The notes beneath the pieces are model-generated. The model was not told the origin of the DNA, did no database searches, and saw only the letters and a program-made list of their open reading frames with translations. Of a stretch of DNA of 32,925 bases, positions 8,696-15,383 are shown piece after piece (the first letter of the stretch is position 1; each line of letters opens with the position of its first letter). The DNA is from Flavobacterium psychrophilum (GTDB taxonomy: Bacteria > Bacteroidota > Bacteroidia > Flavobacteriales > Flavobacteriaceae). The DNA lies in the NCBI GenBank assembly GCA_945878515.1, contig CAMCTL010000013.1, positions 1 to 32,925 on the forward strand, written 5' to 3'. A program made the position numbers and the translations under genes.

Positions 8696-8876
8696 TTGGA
8701 ATTGATGGTTTTTATTTTTATATGAGTTATTCTGTATTTTTTTAAAGTAATTTAGCATAATAAAGCTTCGTATATTTATCCTAATATGGTTTACTGTTTA
8801 ATAAGGCGGACATGAAATAAATCTCGATTGAATAAATATAGGAAGCAATGTCAAAAAATATATGTAAACAAAAAAA

Positions 8877-9260
8877 ATGATAAACAAAGTACATCACATT
8901 GCCATTATCTGTTCGGATTATCAAAAATCAAAGAAATTCTATACTGAAGTTTTGGGATTAGAGATTATTCGTGAAGTTTATAGAGAAAGTAGACAATCCT
9001 TTAAATTGGATTTGGAGCTGAACGGTACTTATGTTGTGGAATTATTTTCATTTCCTAATCCACCACAAAGAGTTTCAAGACCAGAGGCATTGGGACTAAG
9101 GCATCTTGCTTTTGAAGTAGATAATCTGGAAAAAGTTGTTGACCATTTAGAAAAATTCAAAATAGAAGTTGAACCCATTCGGATAGATGAGCTCACAGAA
9201 AAACGATATACTTTCATTGCTGATCCTGATGATTTACCGATAGAGTTTTATGAAAAATAA
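8877..9260 (+). CDS. VOC-fold metalloprotein (YaeR/SMU1112c glyoxalase-I-like)
   Basis: A 127-residue protein made of two beta-alpha-beta-beta-beta modules. Likely metal ligands are H7 in V-H-H-I-A-I, the E of Y-V-V-E-L-F, the H of L-R-H-L-A-F and the E of L-P-I-E-F-Y-E near the C-terminus. The P-x-P-P-x-R-x-S-x-P-E-A-x-G-L-R-H-L segment is characteristic of the YaeR/SMU1112c subgroup. This group is called glyoxalase-I-like, but its physiological substrate is not established. The gene stands alone after a 181-bp AT-rich gap with no clear promoter, and ends in a bidirectional terminator. Confidence 0.85.
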   Translation: MINKVHHIAIICSDYQKSKKFYTEVLGLEIIREVYRESRQSFKLDLELNGTYVVELFSFPNPPQRVSRPEALGLRHLAFEVDNLEKVVDHLEKFKIEVEPIRIDELTEKRYTFIADPDDLPIEFYEK

Positions 9261-9303
9261 AAGATTTGTCAATTTTTATAAAAATGTCGACAAATCTTTT
9301 TTA
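9260..9303. terminator. Bidirectional terminator between the VOC and CoA-disulfide reductase genes
   Basis: The arms AAAGATTTGTC (9260-9270) and GACAAATCTTT (9289-9299) pair over 11 bp around an 18-nt loop that is itself partly self-complementary. T-rich tracts follow on both strands, so it can stop both convergent genes. Confidence 0.85.
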
Positions 9304-9330
9304 GATGTAAATTAAATCAGCTGTTATTTC

Positions 9331-10971
9331 TTAGCTATTCACTGGTTTCCAAACTCCATATCCGCCATTCAAATTCACGGAATAAATATTGTAATTTCTC
9401 AAAATGCGTTGTGCCAAATAGCCTCTTAAACCAATCTGACAATAAATAACATACTTCTTGTTTTTGTCAAAGAAATCCAAGTTGTCCCTCAAAGAATCCA
9501 CATCCATATTGATGGCATTGGGAATCGCACCGTTTTCAAATTCGGTTTTGGTTCTAACATCAATCAGAGTCGCTTTTTCAGTCAAAAGATAGTCGTCCAA
9601 TTGGTCGTAATTGATGAAACGTACATCGTCATTCAGCATATTATCAGCCACATAACCTAGAATATTTACTGGATCTTTGGCAGAATTATAGGGCGGAGCA
9701 TAAGCCACTTCTATTTCCTGCAAATCATAAATAGTCAAATTTCCTTTGATTGCCGTAGCAATCACATCGATGCGCTTGTCCACGCCTTCTTGTCCAAGAG
9801 CTTGTGCACCATAAATGGTTCCGTCTTCAGCAAAATTCATTTTCAAAACAATATTAGTAGCACCCGGATAATAACTAGCGTGATTGGCTCTTGTAACGGT
9901 TACGGTTCGATACGGAATATTATATCGTTTCAATAGTTTTTCGTTGAGTCCAGTAGCGGCAACCGTCAAATCGAAAAATTTGATGATGGAAGTTCCCAAA
10001 GTTCCTTTATACGAAATTTTATTTCCTCTGGTAATATTATCGGCCACAATTCGACCTTGACGATTGGCAGGCCAAGCCAAAGGAATCAATACTTTCGCTT
10101 GATTGATAAAATGCGAAACTTCGACAGCATCGCCCACAGCATAAATATTAGGGTCTGATGTTTGCATAAATTCGTTGACAGCAATTCCGCCAGTAACACC
10201 TAATTCCAATCCTGCGGCTTTCGCCAATGCGTTTTCAGGTTTTACACCAATGGCAAACACAACGGCATCAGCCAAAATGGTTTTACCATTATTTAATTTT
10301 AATTCAATTTCATTTCCTTTTTCCTCAAAAGCTTCGACACCCGTATTGATTAGAATATTCAGATTTTTTGCAGCAGCGTGATGTTGTACCATTTTAGCAA
10401 ATTCATAATCAACTGGCGCCATCAGTTGGTTTCCCAATTCGATAATGGTGACATTTAATTCTTTTTCAACCAAATTTTCAGCAACTTCTAATCCAATAAA
10501 ACCGCCACCAACAACGGCAATGTTTTTCAAATCTTTCGTTTTAGCAATGATTCTGTCCATATCGGCGACATTGCGAAGGGTCATTATTTTATCGGAATCG
10601 ATTCCCGGAAGACCAGGTCGGAAAGGTTCTGCGCCTGGAGATAACAATAATTTGTCGTAGGATTCGGTGTAAATTTCATTTGTAATTGTATTTTGAACTT
10701 CGACCGTTTTTTCTTCTTTGTTAATTTTCAACACTTCATTAAATATGCGAACATCAAGGTTGAATCTTGTTTTTAAGGAAGTAGGAGTTTGCAATAACAA
10801 CTTCGAACGTTCGGAAATTACTCCGCCAATATGGTAGGGGAGTCCACAATTAGCAAAACTAACGTGCTCACCTTTTTCAAAAATAATAATTTCATTTTCT
10901 TCGTTCAGTCTTCTTAATCTTGCTGCTGCGGTTGCACCGCCGGCAACACCGCCTATAATTAAAATTTTCAT
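9331..10971 (-). CDS. CoA-disulfide/CoA-persulfide reductase fused to rhodanese
   Basis: A 546-residue fusion. Residues 1 to about 440 are a FAD/NAD(P)H pyridine-nucleotide-disulfide oxidoreductase: G-G-V-A-G-G (7-12), the single active-site cysteine C42 in S-F-A-N-C-G-L-P-Y, VVGGGFIGLEVAENL near 153-167, and N-I-Y-A-V-G-D. The last 100 residues are a rhodanese domain with I-D-V-R-T-K-x-E-F and a loop Cys at 511 in Y-C-Q-I-G-L-R. This is the CoADR-RHD (Npsr-like) architecture, which reduces CoA disulfide, CoA persulfide or polysulfide with NAD(P)H; the rhodanese would hand over sulfane sulfur. It is divergent from the Crp/Fnr gene and shares an operator sequence with the TauE operon, so it belongs to the sulfur module. 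Confidence 0.93.
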   Translation of the reverse strand: MKILIIGGVAGGATAAARLRRLNEENEIIIFEKGEHVSFANCGLPYHIGGVISERSKLLLQTPTSLKTRFNLDVRIFNEVLKINKEEKTVEVQNTITNEIYTESYDKLLLSPGAEPFRPGLPGIDSDKIMTLRNVADMDRIIAKTKDLKNIAVVGGGFIGLEVAENLVEKELNVTIIELGNQLMAPVDYEFAKMVQHHAAAKNLNILINTGVEAFEEKGNEIELKLNNGKTILADAVVFAIGVKPENALAKAAGLELGVTGGIAVNEFMQTSDPNIYAVGDAVEVSHFINQAKVLIPLAWPANRQGRIVADNITRGNKISYKGTLGTSIIKFFDLTVAATGLNEKLLKRYNIPYRTVTVTRANHASYYPGATNIVLKMNFAEDGTIYGAQALGQEGVDKRIDVIATAIKGNLTIYDLQEIEVAYAPPYNSAKDPVNILGYVADNMLNDDVRFINYDQLDDYLLTEKATLIDVRTKTEFENGAIPNAINMDVDSLRDNLDFFDKNKKYVIYCQIGLRGYLAQRILRNYNIYSVNLNGGYGVWKPVNS

Positions 10972-11000
10972 CTTTAGAAATGTAATATATTTTTATGGTG

Positions 11001-11008
11001 CAAATTTC
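11001..11008 (-). promoter_or_regulatory. -7-like element of the CoA-disulfide reductase promoter
   Basis: On the minus strand this reads GAAATTTG, one mismatch from TAnnTTTG. It lies exactly 22 bp downstream of the 11031-11044 palindrome, the same geometry as at the TauE operon, which supports a weak promoter that needs an activator. Confidence 0.55.
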
Positions 11009-11030
11009 CGAAAATGATTATCAGTTTTTT

Positions 11031-11044
11031 GTAGCATTTGTTAC
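11031..11044. promoter_or_regulatory. Crp/Fnr-type operator upstream of the CoA-disulfide reductase
   Basis: GTAGCATTTGTTAC is a palindrome with one mismatch. It matches 11820-11833 at 13 of 14 positions, and the match continues into the flanking ATA. Its centre lies 36.5 bp before the last base of the minus-strand -7 box, which puts it near -41.5, the class II activator position. Confidence 0.7.
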
Positions 11045-11189
11045 ATAAAACCAAATGATGCATAATAAAAATTGTAGCAATAGAGAAAAGATTTTTAATT
11101 TTACAAATATTCAAAGCATTTTCAATGATGGTGTTTAATCTGATAATTTTTAGCGAAATTTACATCCAAATAAAATTCAAAAACCAAAA

Positions 11190-11819
11190 ATGAAAGAATT
11201 ACTCCAGCAGACTTATGGCTCATTTTTCGAGGACAAATTAATAGATGAAATTGTAGAAACTTCTTTGCTCAGAGATTTCAAAGAAGGCGATATTCTAATT
11301 GATTTTGGCGATTCGATACGAAAGATGCCTTTGCTAATTTCAGGTGCCATAAAAATATTGCGTGAAGATTTTGATGAAGGTGAATTGTTATTATATTTTA
11401 TTGAAAAAGGCGATACTTGTGCCATGACAATGGCGTGTTGTTTGGGCGAAACCAAAAGCGAAATCAGAGCTGTTGCCGAAACCAAAGGGCAGTTAATTAT
11501 GATTCCTGTTAGCAAAATGGAAGAGTGGTTAGGAAAGTATAAAAGCTGGAGAAACTATGTTTTTAACAGTTATAATAATCGTTTAAAAGAAATGCTTTCA
11601 GCTATTGATAATCTGGCATTTATGAATATGGACGAACGACTACTAAATTATCTAAATGACAAATCTAAAGTTGTAAAATCCAAAGAAATTCATTCGACTC
11701 ATCAGGAAATTGCTTATGACTTGCATACTTCTAGAGTTGTAGTTTCCCGCTTGTTGAAAGCATTGGAAAACAATGGAAAAATTAGTTTAAATAGAGCTTC
11801 AATTGTATTATTGAGATAG
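11190..11819 (+). CDS. Crp/Fnr-family transcription regulator of the sulfur module
   Basis: A 209-residue regulator. Residues 15-120 form the cyclic-nucleotide-binding-like beta roll (F-K-E-G-D-I-L-I-D-F-G-D, V-A-E-T-K-G-Q-L-I-M-I-P). A long dimer helix spans about 120-145, and a winged helix-turn-helix lies at about 169-190 (T-H-Q-E-I-A-Y-D-L-H-T-S-R-V-V-V-S-R-L-L-K). The cAMP-contact motif of CRP is not conserved, and the four-Cys N-terminal Fe-S motif of FNR is absent. It has three cysteines, C77, C83 and C84, in G-D-T-C-A-M-T-M-A-C-C inside the sensor domain, which makes a thiol or persulfide switch plausible. Placement between the two promoters with matching palindromes makes it the likely regulator of both. 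No terminator separates it from the TauE gene, so read-through is possible. Confidence 0.9.
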   Translation: MKELLQQTYGSFFEDKLIDEIVETSLLRDFKEGDILIDFGDSIRKMPLLISGAIKILREDFDEGELLLYFIEKGDTCAMTMACCLGETKSEIRAVAETKGQLIMIPVSKMEEWLGKYKSWRNYVFNSYNNRLKEMLSAIDNLAFMNMDERLLNYLNDKSKVVKSKEIHSTHQEIAYDLHTSRVVVSRLLKALENNGKISLNRASIVLLR

Positions 11820-11833
11820 GTAACATTTGTTAC
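11820..11833. promoter_or_regulatory. Crp/Fnr-type operator upstream of the TauE-CstB operon
   Basis: GTAACATTTGTTAC is a perfect 6+2+6 palindrome, begins at the last base before the regulator-TauE spacer, and is 22 bp upstream of the -7 box. It is near-identical to 11031-11044. Confidence 0.75.
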
Positions 11834-11855
11834 ATACTTGGGATAATTTATACGC

Positions 11856-11863
11856 TACTTTTG
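11856..11863 (+). promoter_or_regulatory. -7 promoter element of the TauE-CstB operon
   Basis: TACTTTTG is an exact match to TAnnTTTG, 19 bp before the TauE ATG. A typical TTTG -33 box is missing at the usual distance; the upstream palindrome occupies the region where an activator would substitute for it. Confidence 0.7.
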
Positions 11864-11882
11864 TGCTTATAAAATTTTGTAA

Positions 11883-12686
11883 ATGGAAATAGCTCAAATT
11901 ATAGGATACATTTTAGCGGTTTTTGTTGGAATGACTCTTGGGATGTTAGGTAGTGGCGGTTCTATACTTTCAGTTCCTATTTTGGTTTATGTTATGGGAA
12001 TTGAACCAACATTGGCCACAGCCTATTCTCTATTTGTAATTGGAACTACCTCATTAGTAGGAGGCATTCACAAAGCGAATCAAAAACTAGTCGATTTTCA
12101 TAAAGTTGCTTCATTTGGAATTCCAGCTGTAATTTCGGTTTTTATAACTCGAAAGCTAATTGTTCCTAAAATTCCAGAAATTGTATTCTCGTTAGATGGA
12201 TTTACTTTGACAAAGTCCATACTTATTATGGTGGTTTTTGCTCTTGTAATGATTTTTGCATCGGTTCGAATGATAAAACCTTTAAATGAAAAAATAGTTT
12301 TCGACGAACTACAAGTAAATTATTTCAAAATAGCCCTAATGGGAATTTTAATTGGGCTTATTTCCGGATTTGTAGGAGCTGGAGGCGGATTTTTGATAGT
12401 TCCAACTTTATTATTTTTTGCCAATACACCAATGAAAATGGCAGTTGGAACTTCGCTTTTTATTGTTTCTGCTCAATCATTAATTGGCTTTACTGGCGAT
12501 ATTATGAGTGACCAAATTATCGATTGGAAGTTACTGGAATACTTTACTTTGGCCTCAATTATTGGAATTTTTATTGGCAATTTTATTGCTAAAAAGGTGG
12601 CAGACGATAAACTCAAAACAAGTTTTGGTTGGTTTGTGCTCGCAATGGGAATTTACATTATCATTCGAGAGCTTTTTCTGGACTAA
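11883..12686 (+). CDS. TauE/SafE-family sulfite/sulfonate exporter-like permease
   Basis: A 267-residue integral membrane protein with about eight hydrophobic segments. It has the duplicated signature of the family: G-M-T-L-G-M-L-G-S-G-G-S-I-L-S-V-P near residues 16-32 and G-L-I-S-G-F-V-G-A-G-G-G-F-L-I-V-P near 158-174. TauE/SafE proteins move sulfite, sulfoacetate or related sulfur anions across the cytoplasmic membrane. As the first gene of an operon with a CstB-like persulfide dioxygenase, export of sulfite produced by that enzyme is the simplest reading, as in the staphylococcal cst locus. That direction is inference. Confidence 0.9.
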   Translation: MEIAQIIGYILAVFVGMTLGMLGSGGSILSVPILVYVMGIEPTLATAYSLFVIGTTSLVGGIHKANQKLVDFHKVASFGIPAVISVFITRKLIVPKIPEIVFSLDGFTLTKSILIMVVFALVMIFASVRMIKPLNEKIVFDELQVNYFKIALMGILIGLISGFVGAGGGFLIVPTLLFFANTPMKMAVGTSLFIVSAQSLIGFTGDIMSDQIIDWKLLEYFTLASIIGIFIGNFIAKKVADDKLKTSFGWFVLAMGIYIIIRELFLD

Positions 12687-12747
12687 TAATTTTCAAAAAA
12701 CATAACAGAATCTTTTAAATAAAACAATAAAATTTAAAGCATAAAAA

Positions 12748-14154
12748 ATGAAAATAGAACAAATTTATACTGGTTGTTTGGCACAAGGGGCATACTACAT
12801 AGAGAGTAATGGCGAAGTAGCTATAATTGATCCATTGCGCGAGGTTCAACCCTATATTGATAAAGCCAATAAAAATAACGCAAAAATTAAATACATTTTT
12901 GAAACTCATTTCCATGCCGATTTTGTAAGTGGTCACGTTACTTTAGCCGAAAAAACTGGTGCTCCAATTATTTTTGGACCAACCGCCAATCCGAGTTTTG
13001 AAGCACATATTGCAACTGATGGTGAAGTTTTTCGCTTGGGAGAAATAACAATTACGGTTTTGCATACGCCCGGACATACACAAGAAAGTGTTTGCTATCT
13101 TCTGAAAGACAAAAACGGTAAAGATTATGCTCTTTTTAGCGGTGACACCTTGTTTTTAGGAGATGTTGGTCGTCCAGATTTAGCTCAAAAAGCGGCGGAT
13201 ATGACTCAAGACCAATTGGCTGGAATTTTATATGATAGTTTGCGAAATAAAGTAATGACTCTTGCAGATGATGTAATTGTTTATCCCGCTCATGGTGCTG
13301 GAAGCGCTTGTGGTAAAAATTTGAGCAAAGAAACAGTAGGCACGATTGGACAACAAAAGCAAATTAATTATGCGCTTCGTGCCAATATGACCAAAGAAGA
13401 ATTTATCAAGGAAGTTACGGATGGCTTATTGCCTCCACCTTCTTATTTTCCGATGAATGTGAAGCTCAACAAAGAAGGATATGAAAATGTAGAAGATATT
13501 ATTAGCGATGCTATTGCTTATGATGCAGAAACTTTTGAATTAGTAGCTAATAAAATTGACACAGTAATTCTTGATGTCAGACACCAGGATGATTACTCCA
13601 AAGGACATATTCCACAGTCTATTTTCATTGGAATTGACGGCGATTTTGCGCCTTGGGTTGGTGCTTTAATTCCAGATATCAAACAACCTATTCTCTTGGT
13701 AACTCCCGTAGGAAGAGAGGAAGAAAGTATCACACGTTTGGCTAGAGTAGGCTATGACAATACTTTAGGCTACTTGAAAGGCGGTTTTGAAACTTGGAAA
13801 AATGCAGGATTAGAATACGATACCGTAAATTGGGTTACTGCCAATGGATTGGAAGAATTGATGGAAGAAAAAGTACCTGTATTTGATGTTAGAAAAGAAG
13901 GAGAATTTAAATCTGAACATGTTGAAGGGGCTCATTCCACTCCTTTGGATTTTATTAATGATCATATTGCCGAATTTCCAAAAGAAGAAGAATTTTATGT
14001 TCATTGTGCTGGAGGATATCGTTCAGTAATTGCCGCTTCAATACTAAAAGCTAGGGGATATCATAACATTGTAAATGTCTTAGGTGGATTTGCATCTATC
14101 AAAAAAACAGCAATAAAAACAACCAATTACGTATGTCCATCAACATTAAAATAA
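12748..14154 (+). CDS. CstB-like persulfide dioxygenase-(pseudo)rhodanese-rhodanese fusion
   Basis: A 468-residue three-domain protein. Residues 1 to about 235 are an ETHE1-type metallo-beta-lactamase domain: T-H-F-H-A-D-F-V-S-G-H (H54, H56, D58), H-T-P-G-H-T (H110), S-G-D-T-L-F (D133) and P-A-H-G-A-G-S-A-C (H182, C188). Residues 265-355 are a first rhodanese fold whose active-site loop reads V-T-P-V-G-R-E-E-E and has no cysteine, so it is probably non-catalytic. Residues 370-450 are a second rhodanese with C420 in H-C-A-G-G-Y-R-S. This order is that of S. aureus CstB, which oxidises low-molecular-weight persulfides to sulfite with Fe(II) and O2 and passes sulfur to make thiosulfate. It follows the TauE gene after 61 bp without a visible promoter. 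Confidence 0.93.
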   Translation: MKIEQIYTGCLAQGAYYIESNGEVAIIDPLREVQPYIDKANKNNAKIKYIFETHFHADFVSGHVTLAEKTGAPIIFGPTANPSFEAHIATDGEVFRLGEITITVLHTPGHTQESVCYLLKDKNGKDYALFSGDTLFLGDVGRPDLAQKAADMTQDQLAGILYDSLRNKVMTLADDVIVYPAHGAGSACGKNLSKETVGTIGQQKQINYALRANMTKEEFIKEVTDGLLPPPSYFPMNVKLNKEGYENVEDIISDAIAYDAETFELVANKIDTVILDVRHQDDYSKGHIPQSIFIGIDGDFAPWVGALIPDIKQPILLVTPVGREEESITRLARVGYDNTLGYLKGGFETWKNAGLEYDTVNWVTANGLEELMEEKVPVFDVRKEGEFKSEHVEGAHSTPLDFINDHIAEFPKEEEFYVHCAGGYRSVIAASILKARGYHNIVNVLGGFASIKKTAIKTTNYVCPSTLK

Positions 14155-14155
14155 A

Positions 14156-14359
14156 ATGAAAAATTTACTATTTACAAATTGGCACGCGATGAGATGGGTG
14201 AGATTGGCTTTTTCCCTGTTTTTATTTGCGCAGGCATACACCACACGCGAATGGTTTTTTATCGCTTTTGGTTTATTCTTTTTATTTCAAGCGGTTTTTA
14301 ATTTAGGTTGTGGGCCAAATGGTTGCGCAGTTCCTAATATTAAATATTCAAAAAAATGA
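14156..14359 (+). CDS. Small membrane protein with C-terminal Cys pair
   Basis: A 67-residue protein starting one base after the CstB-like stop codon. It begins with N-W-H-A-M-R-W-V-R, then has two hydrophobic segments (about 15-29 and 34-50), then a C-terminal loop N-L-G-C-G-P-N-G-C-A with C52 and C57, and a basic tail. I recognise it only as a small protein of the kind found beside persulfide dioxygenase and thioredoxin genes in Bacteroidota; no function is established. The cysteine pair at the membrane edge could bind metal, carry sulfane sulfur or exchange disulfides with the thioredoxin encoded next. Its stop overlaps the thioredoxin start (ATGA). Confidence 0.8.
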   Translation: MKNLLFTNWHAMRWVRLAFSLFLFAQAYTTREWFFIAFGLFFLFQAVFNLGCGPNGCAVPNIKYSKK

Positions 14360-14658
14360 GTGCAAATTTTGATTCTATTATCAACTCAGAAAAACCTGTT
14401 TTAATTGATTTTTTTGCTACTTGGTGTGGCCCTTGCAAAACACTGGCGCCAATTTTGAAACAGGTAAAAGACAATCTTGGAGAAAGAATTACAATCTTAA
14501 AAATTGATGTGGATAAAAACCAAGAATTGGCCTCACAATATCAGGTTCGTGGAGTTCCCACTATGATTTTATTTCAAAATGGAAAACAATTGTGGCGCCA
14601 ATCAGGTGTTTTGTCTAAAGAAGAAATTATAAAAACACTCGTAGAAAAAAGTAATTAA
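14356..14658 (+). CDS. Thioredoxin
   Basis: A 100-residue single-domain thioredoxin with the canonical W-C-G-P-C site (C24, C27), the preceding D-F-F-A-T strand, K-I-D-V-D and the cis-proline loop R-G-V-P-T (P68). There is no signal peptide, so it acts in the cytoplasm. Its start overlaps the stop of the small Cys-pair membrane protein by four bases and its own stop overlaps the next start by one base, which indicates translational coupling. Here it could reduce persulfides left on rhodanese cysteines or release sulfide for the cycle. The family is certain; the specific partner is inference. Confidence 0.95.
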   Translation: MSANFDSIINSEKPVLIDFFATWCGPCKTLAPILKQVKDNLGERITILKIDVDKNQELASQYQVRGVPTMILFQNGKQLWRQSGVLSKEEIIKTLVEKSN

Positions 14659-14855
14659 TGAATAAAAAAGCTATAATTATCACAGGAATTGGAATCGTTG
14701 TTGGGGCGATTGCGGGTTATGCCTATTATTTTTATATAGGATGCGCTTCTGGTACTTGTGCTATAACATCAAAACCCTTGAATAGCACTATATATGGTGC
14801 AACAATGGGAGGATTGCTATTTAATATGTTTATTAAATCACCAAAAAAATCTTAA
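14658..14855 (+). CDS. DUF6132-like small membrane protein
   Basis: A 65-residue protein with a hydrophobic N-terminal segment (about 5-27), then G-C-A-S-G-T-C-A-I-T-S with C29 and C34, then N-S-T-I-Y-G-A-T-M-G-G-L-L-F forming a second hydrophobic segment. The G-C-x-S-G-x-C-x-I-T-S pattern fits the DUF6132 family as I know it. It begins on the last base of the thioredoxin stop codon (TAATG), so translation is coupled. The function is unknown. The cysteine pair sits between the two membrane segments, unlike the C-terminal pairs of the neighbouring small proteins. Confidence 0.82.
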   Translation: MNKKAIIITGIGIVVGAIAGYAYYFYIGCASGTCAITSKPLNSTIYGATMGGLLFNMFIKSPKKS

Positions 14856-14884
14856 TATTTTTAACCAATTTAAATCCAATTATC

Positions 14885-15088
14885 ATGAAAAAAAACATGG
14901 GTTCAAAAGACAAAGTGATTCGAATTCTAATTGCGCTTATTATTGGCGTTTTGTATTACACAGGAATCATTAGCGGTACAACTGCATTAGTTTTAGGCGT
15001 ATTCGCCGTTATTTTTGTATTAACAAGTCTCATAAGTTTTTGCCCACTTTATCTTCCACTGGGAATTTCTACTTGCAAAAAGAAATAA
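14885..15088 (+). CDS. YgaP-like (DUF2892) membrane protein
   Basis: A 67-residue protein that begins K-K-N-M-G-S-K-D-K-V-I-R-I-L-I-A, typical of DUF2892, the membrane part of E. coli YgaP, where it is fused to a rhodanese. There are two membrane segments (about 12-28 and 32-50), then C-P-L-Y-L-P-L-G-I-S-T-C with C53 and C64 at the end. In YgaP the membrane helices tether a rhodanese to the membrane. Here the DUF2892 part is free, and rhodanese domains are supplied by the CstB-like protein in the same operon. The link to sulfur transfer is inferred from this and from the operon. Confidence 0.85.
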   Translation: MKKNMGSKDKVIRILIALIIGVLYYTGIISGTTALVLGVFAVIFVLTSLISFCPLYLPLGISTCKKK

Positions 15089-15379
15089 ATGATAGAAAAG
15101 CAAATTAATAAAGACTTAATTCTAAGAGAGCGATTGGCTTTGCAAAGAACAATCTTAGCCAATCAATCTACATTCTTGGCATTTTTGCGAACATCAATGT
15201 ATTTTTTTGTAGCAGGTTTAAGCTTAGAAAGTTTATTGAAAATTGAGAATAGTTATATCATTGAATGGTTCCTGTTCATTAGTTCTTTTGTGATTTTTTG
15301 TATTGGTATTTTCAATTATTTCAAACATAAAAAAATGATTTCCGATAACGAAAAACATATCGGTGATTATAAAATGTAA
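15089..15379 (+). CDS. DUF202 membrane protein
   Basis: A 96-residue protein starting on the base after the preceding stop. The family signature is clear: R-E-R-L-A-L-Q-R-T-I-L-A-N-Q-S-T-F-L-A-F-L-R-T near residues 12-34, then two membrane segments (about 36-54 and 62-80) and a short basic/acidic C-terminal tail. DUF202 proteins are small inner-membrane proteins of unknown activity; the eukaryotic relatives are the N-terminal part of vacuolar VTC proteins. Nothing in the sequence indicates catalysis. It is probably cotranscribed with the sulfur genes. Confidence 0.85.
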   Translation: MIEKQINKDLILRERLALQRTILANQSTFLAFLRTSMYFFVAGLSLESLLKIENSYIIEWFLFISSFVIFCIGIFNYFKHKKMISDNEKHIGDYKM

Positions 15380-15383
15380 TATT

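Noticed and set aside
9331..9700. Separate rhodanese gene downstream of the CoA-disulfide reductase
   Set aside because: The frame is continuous with the reductase without stop or start between them; it is a fusion, as known for CoADR-RHD proteins.
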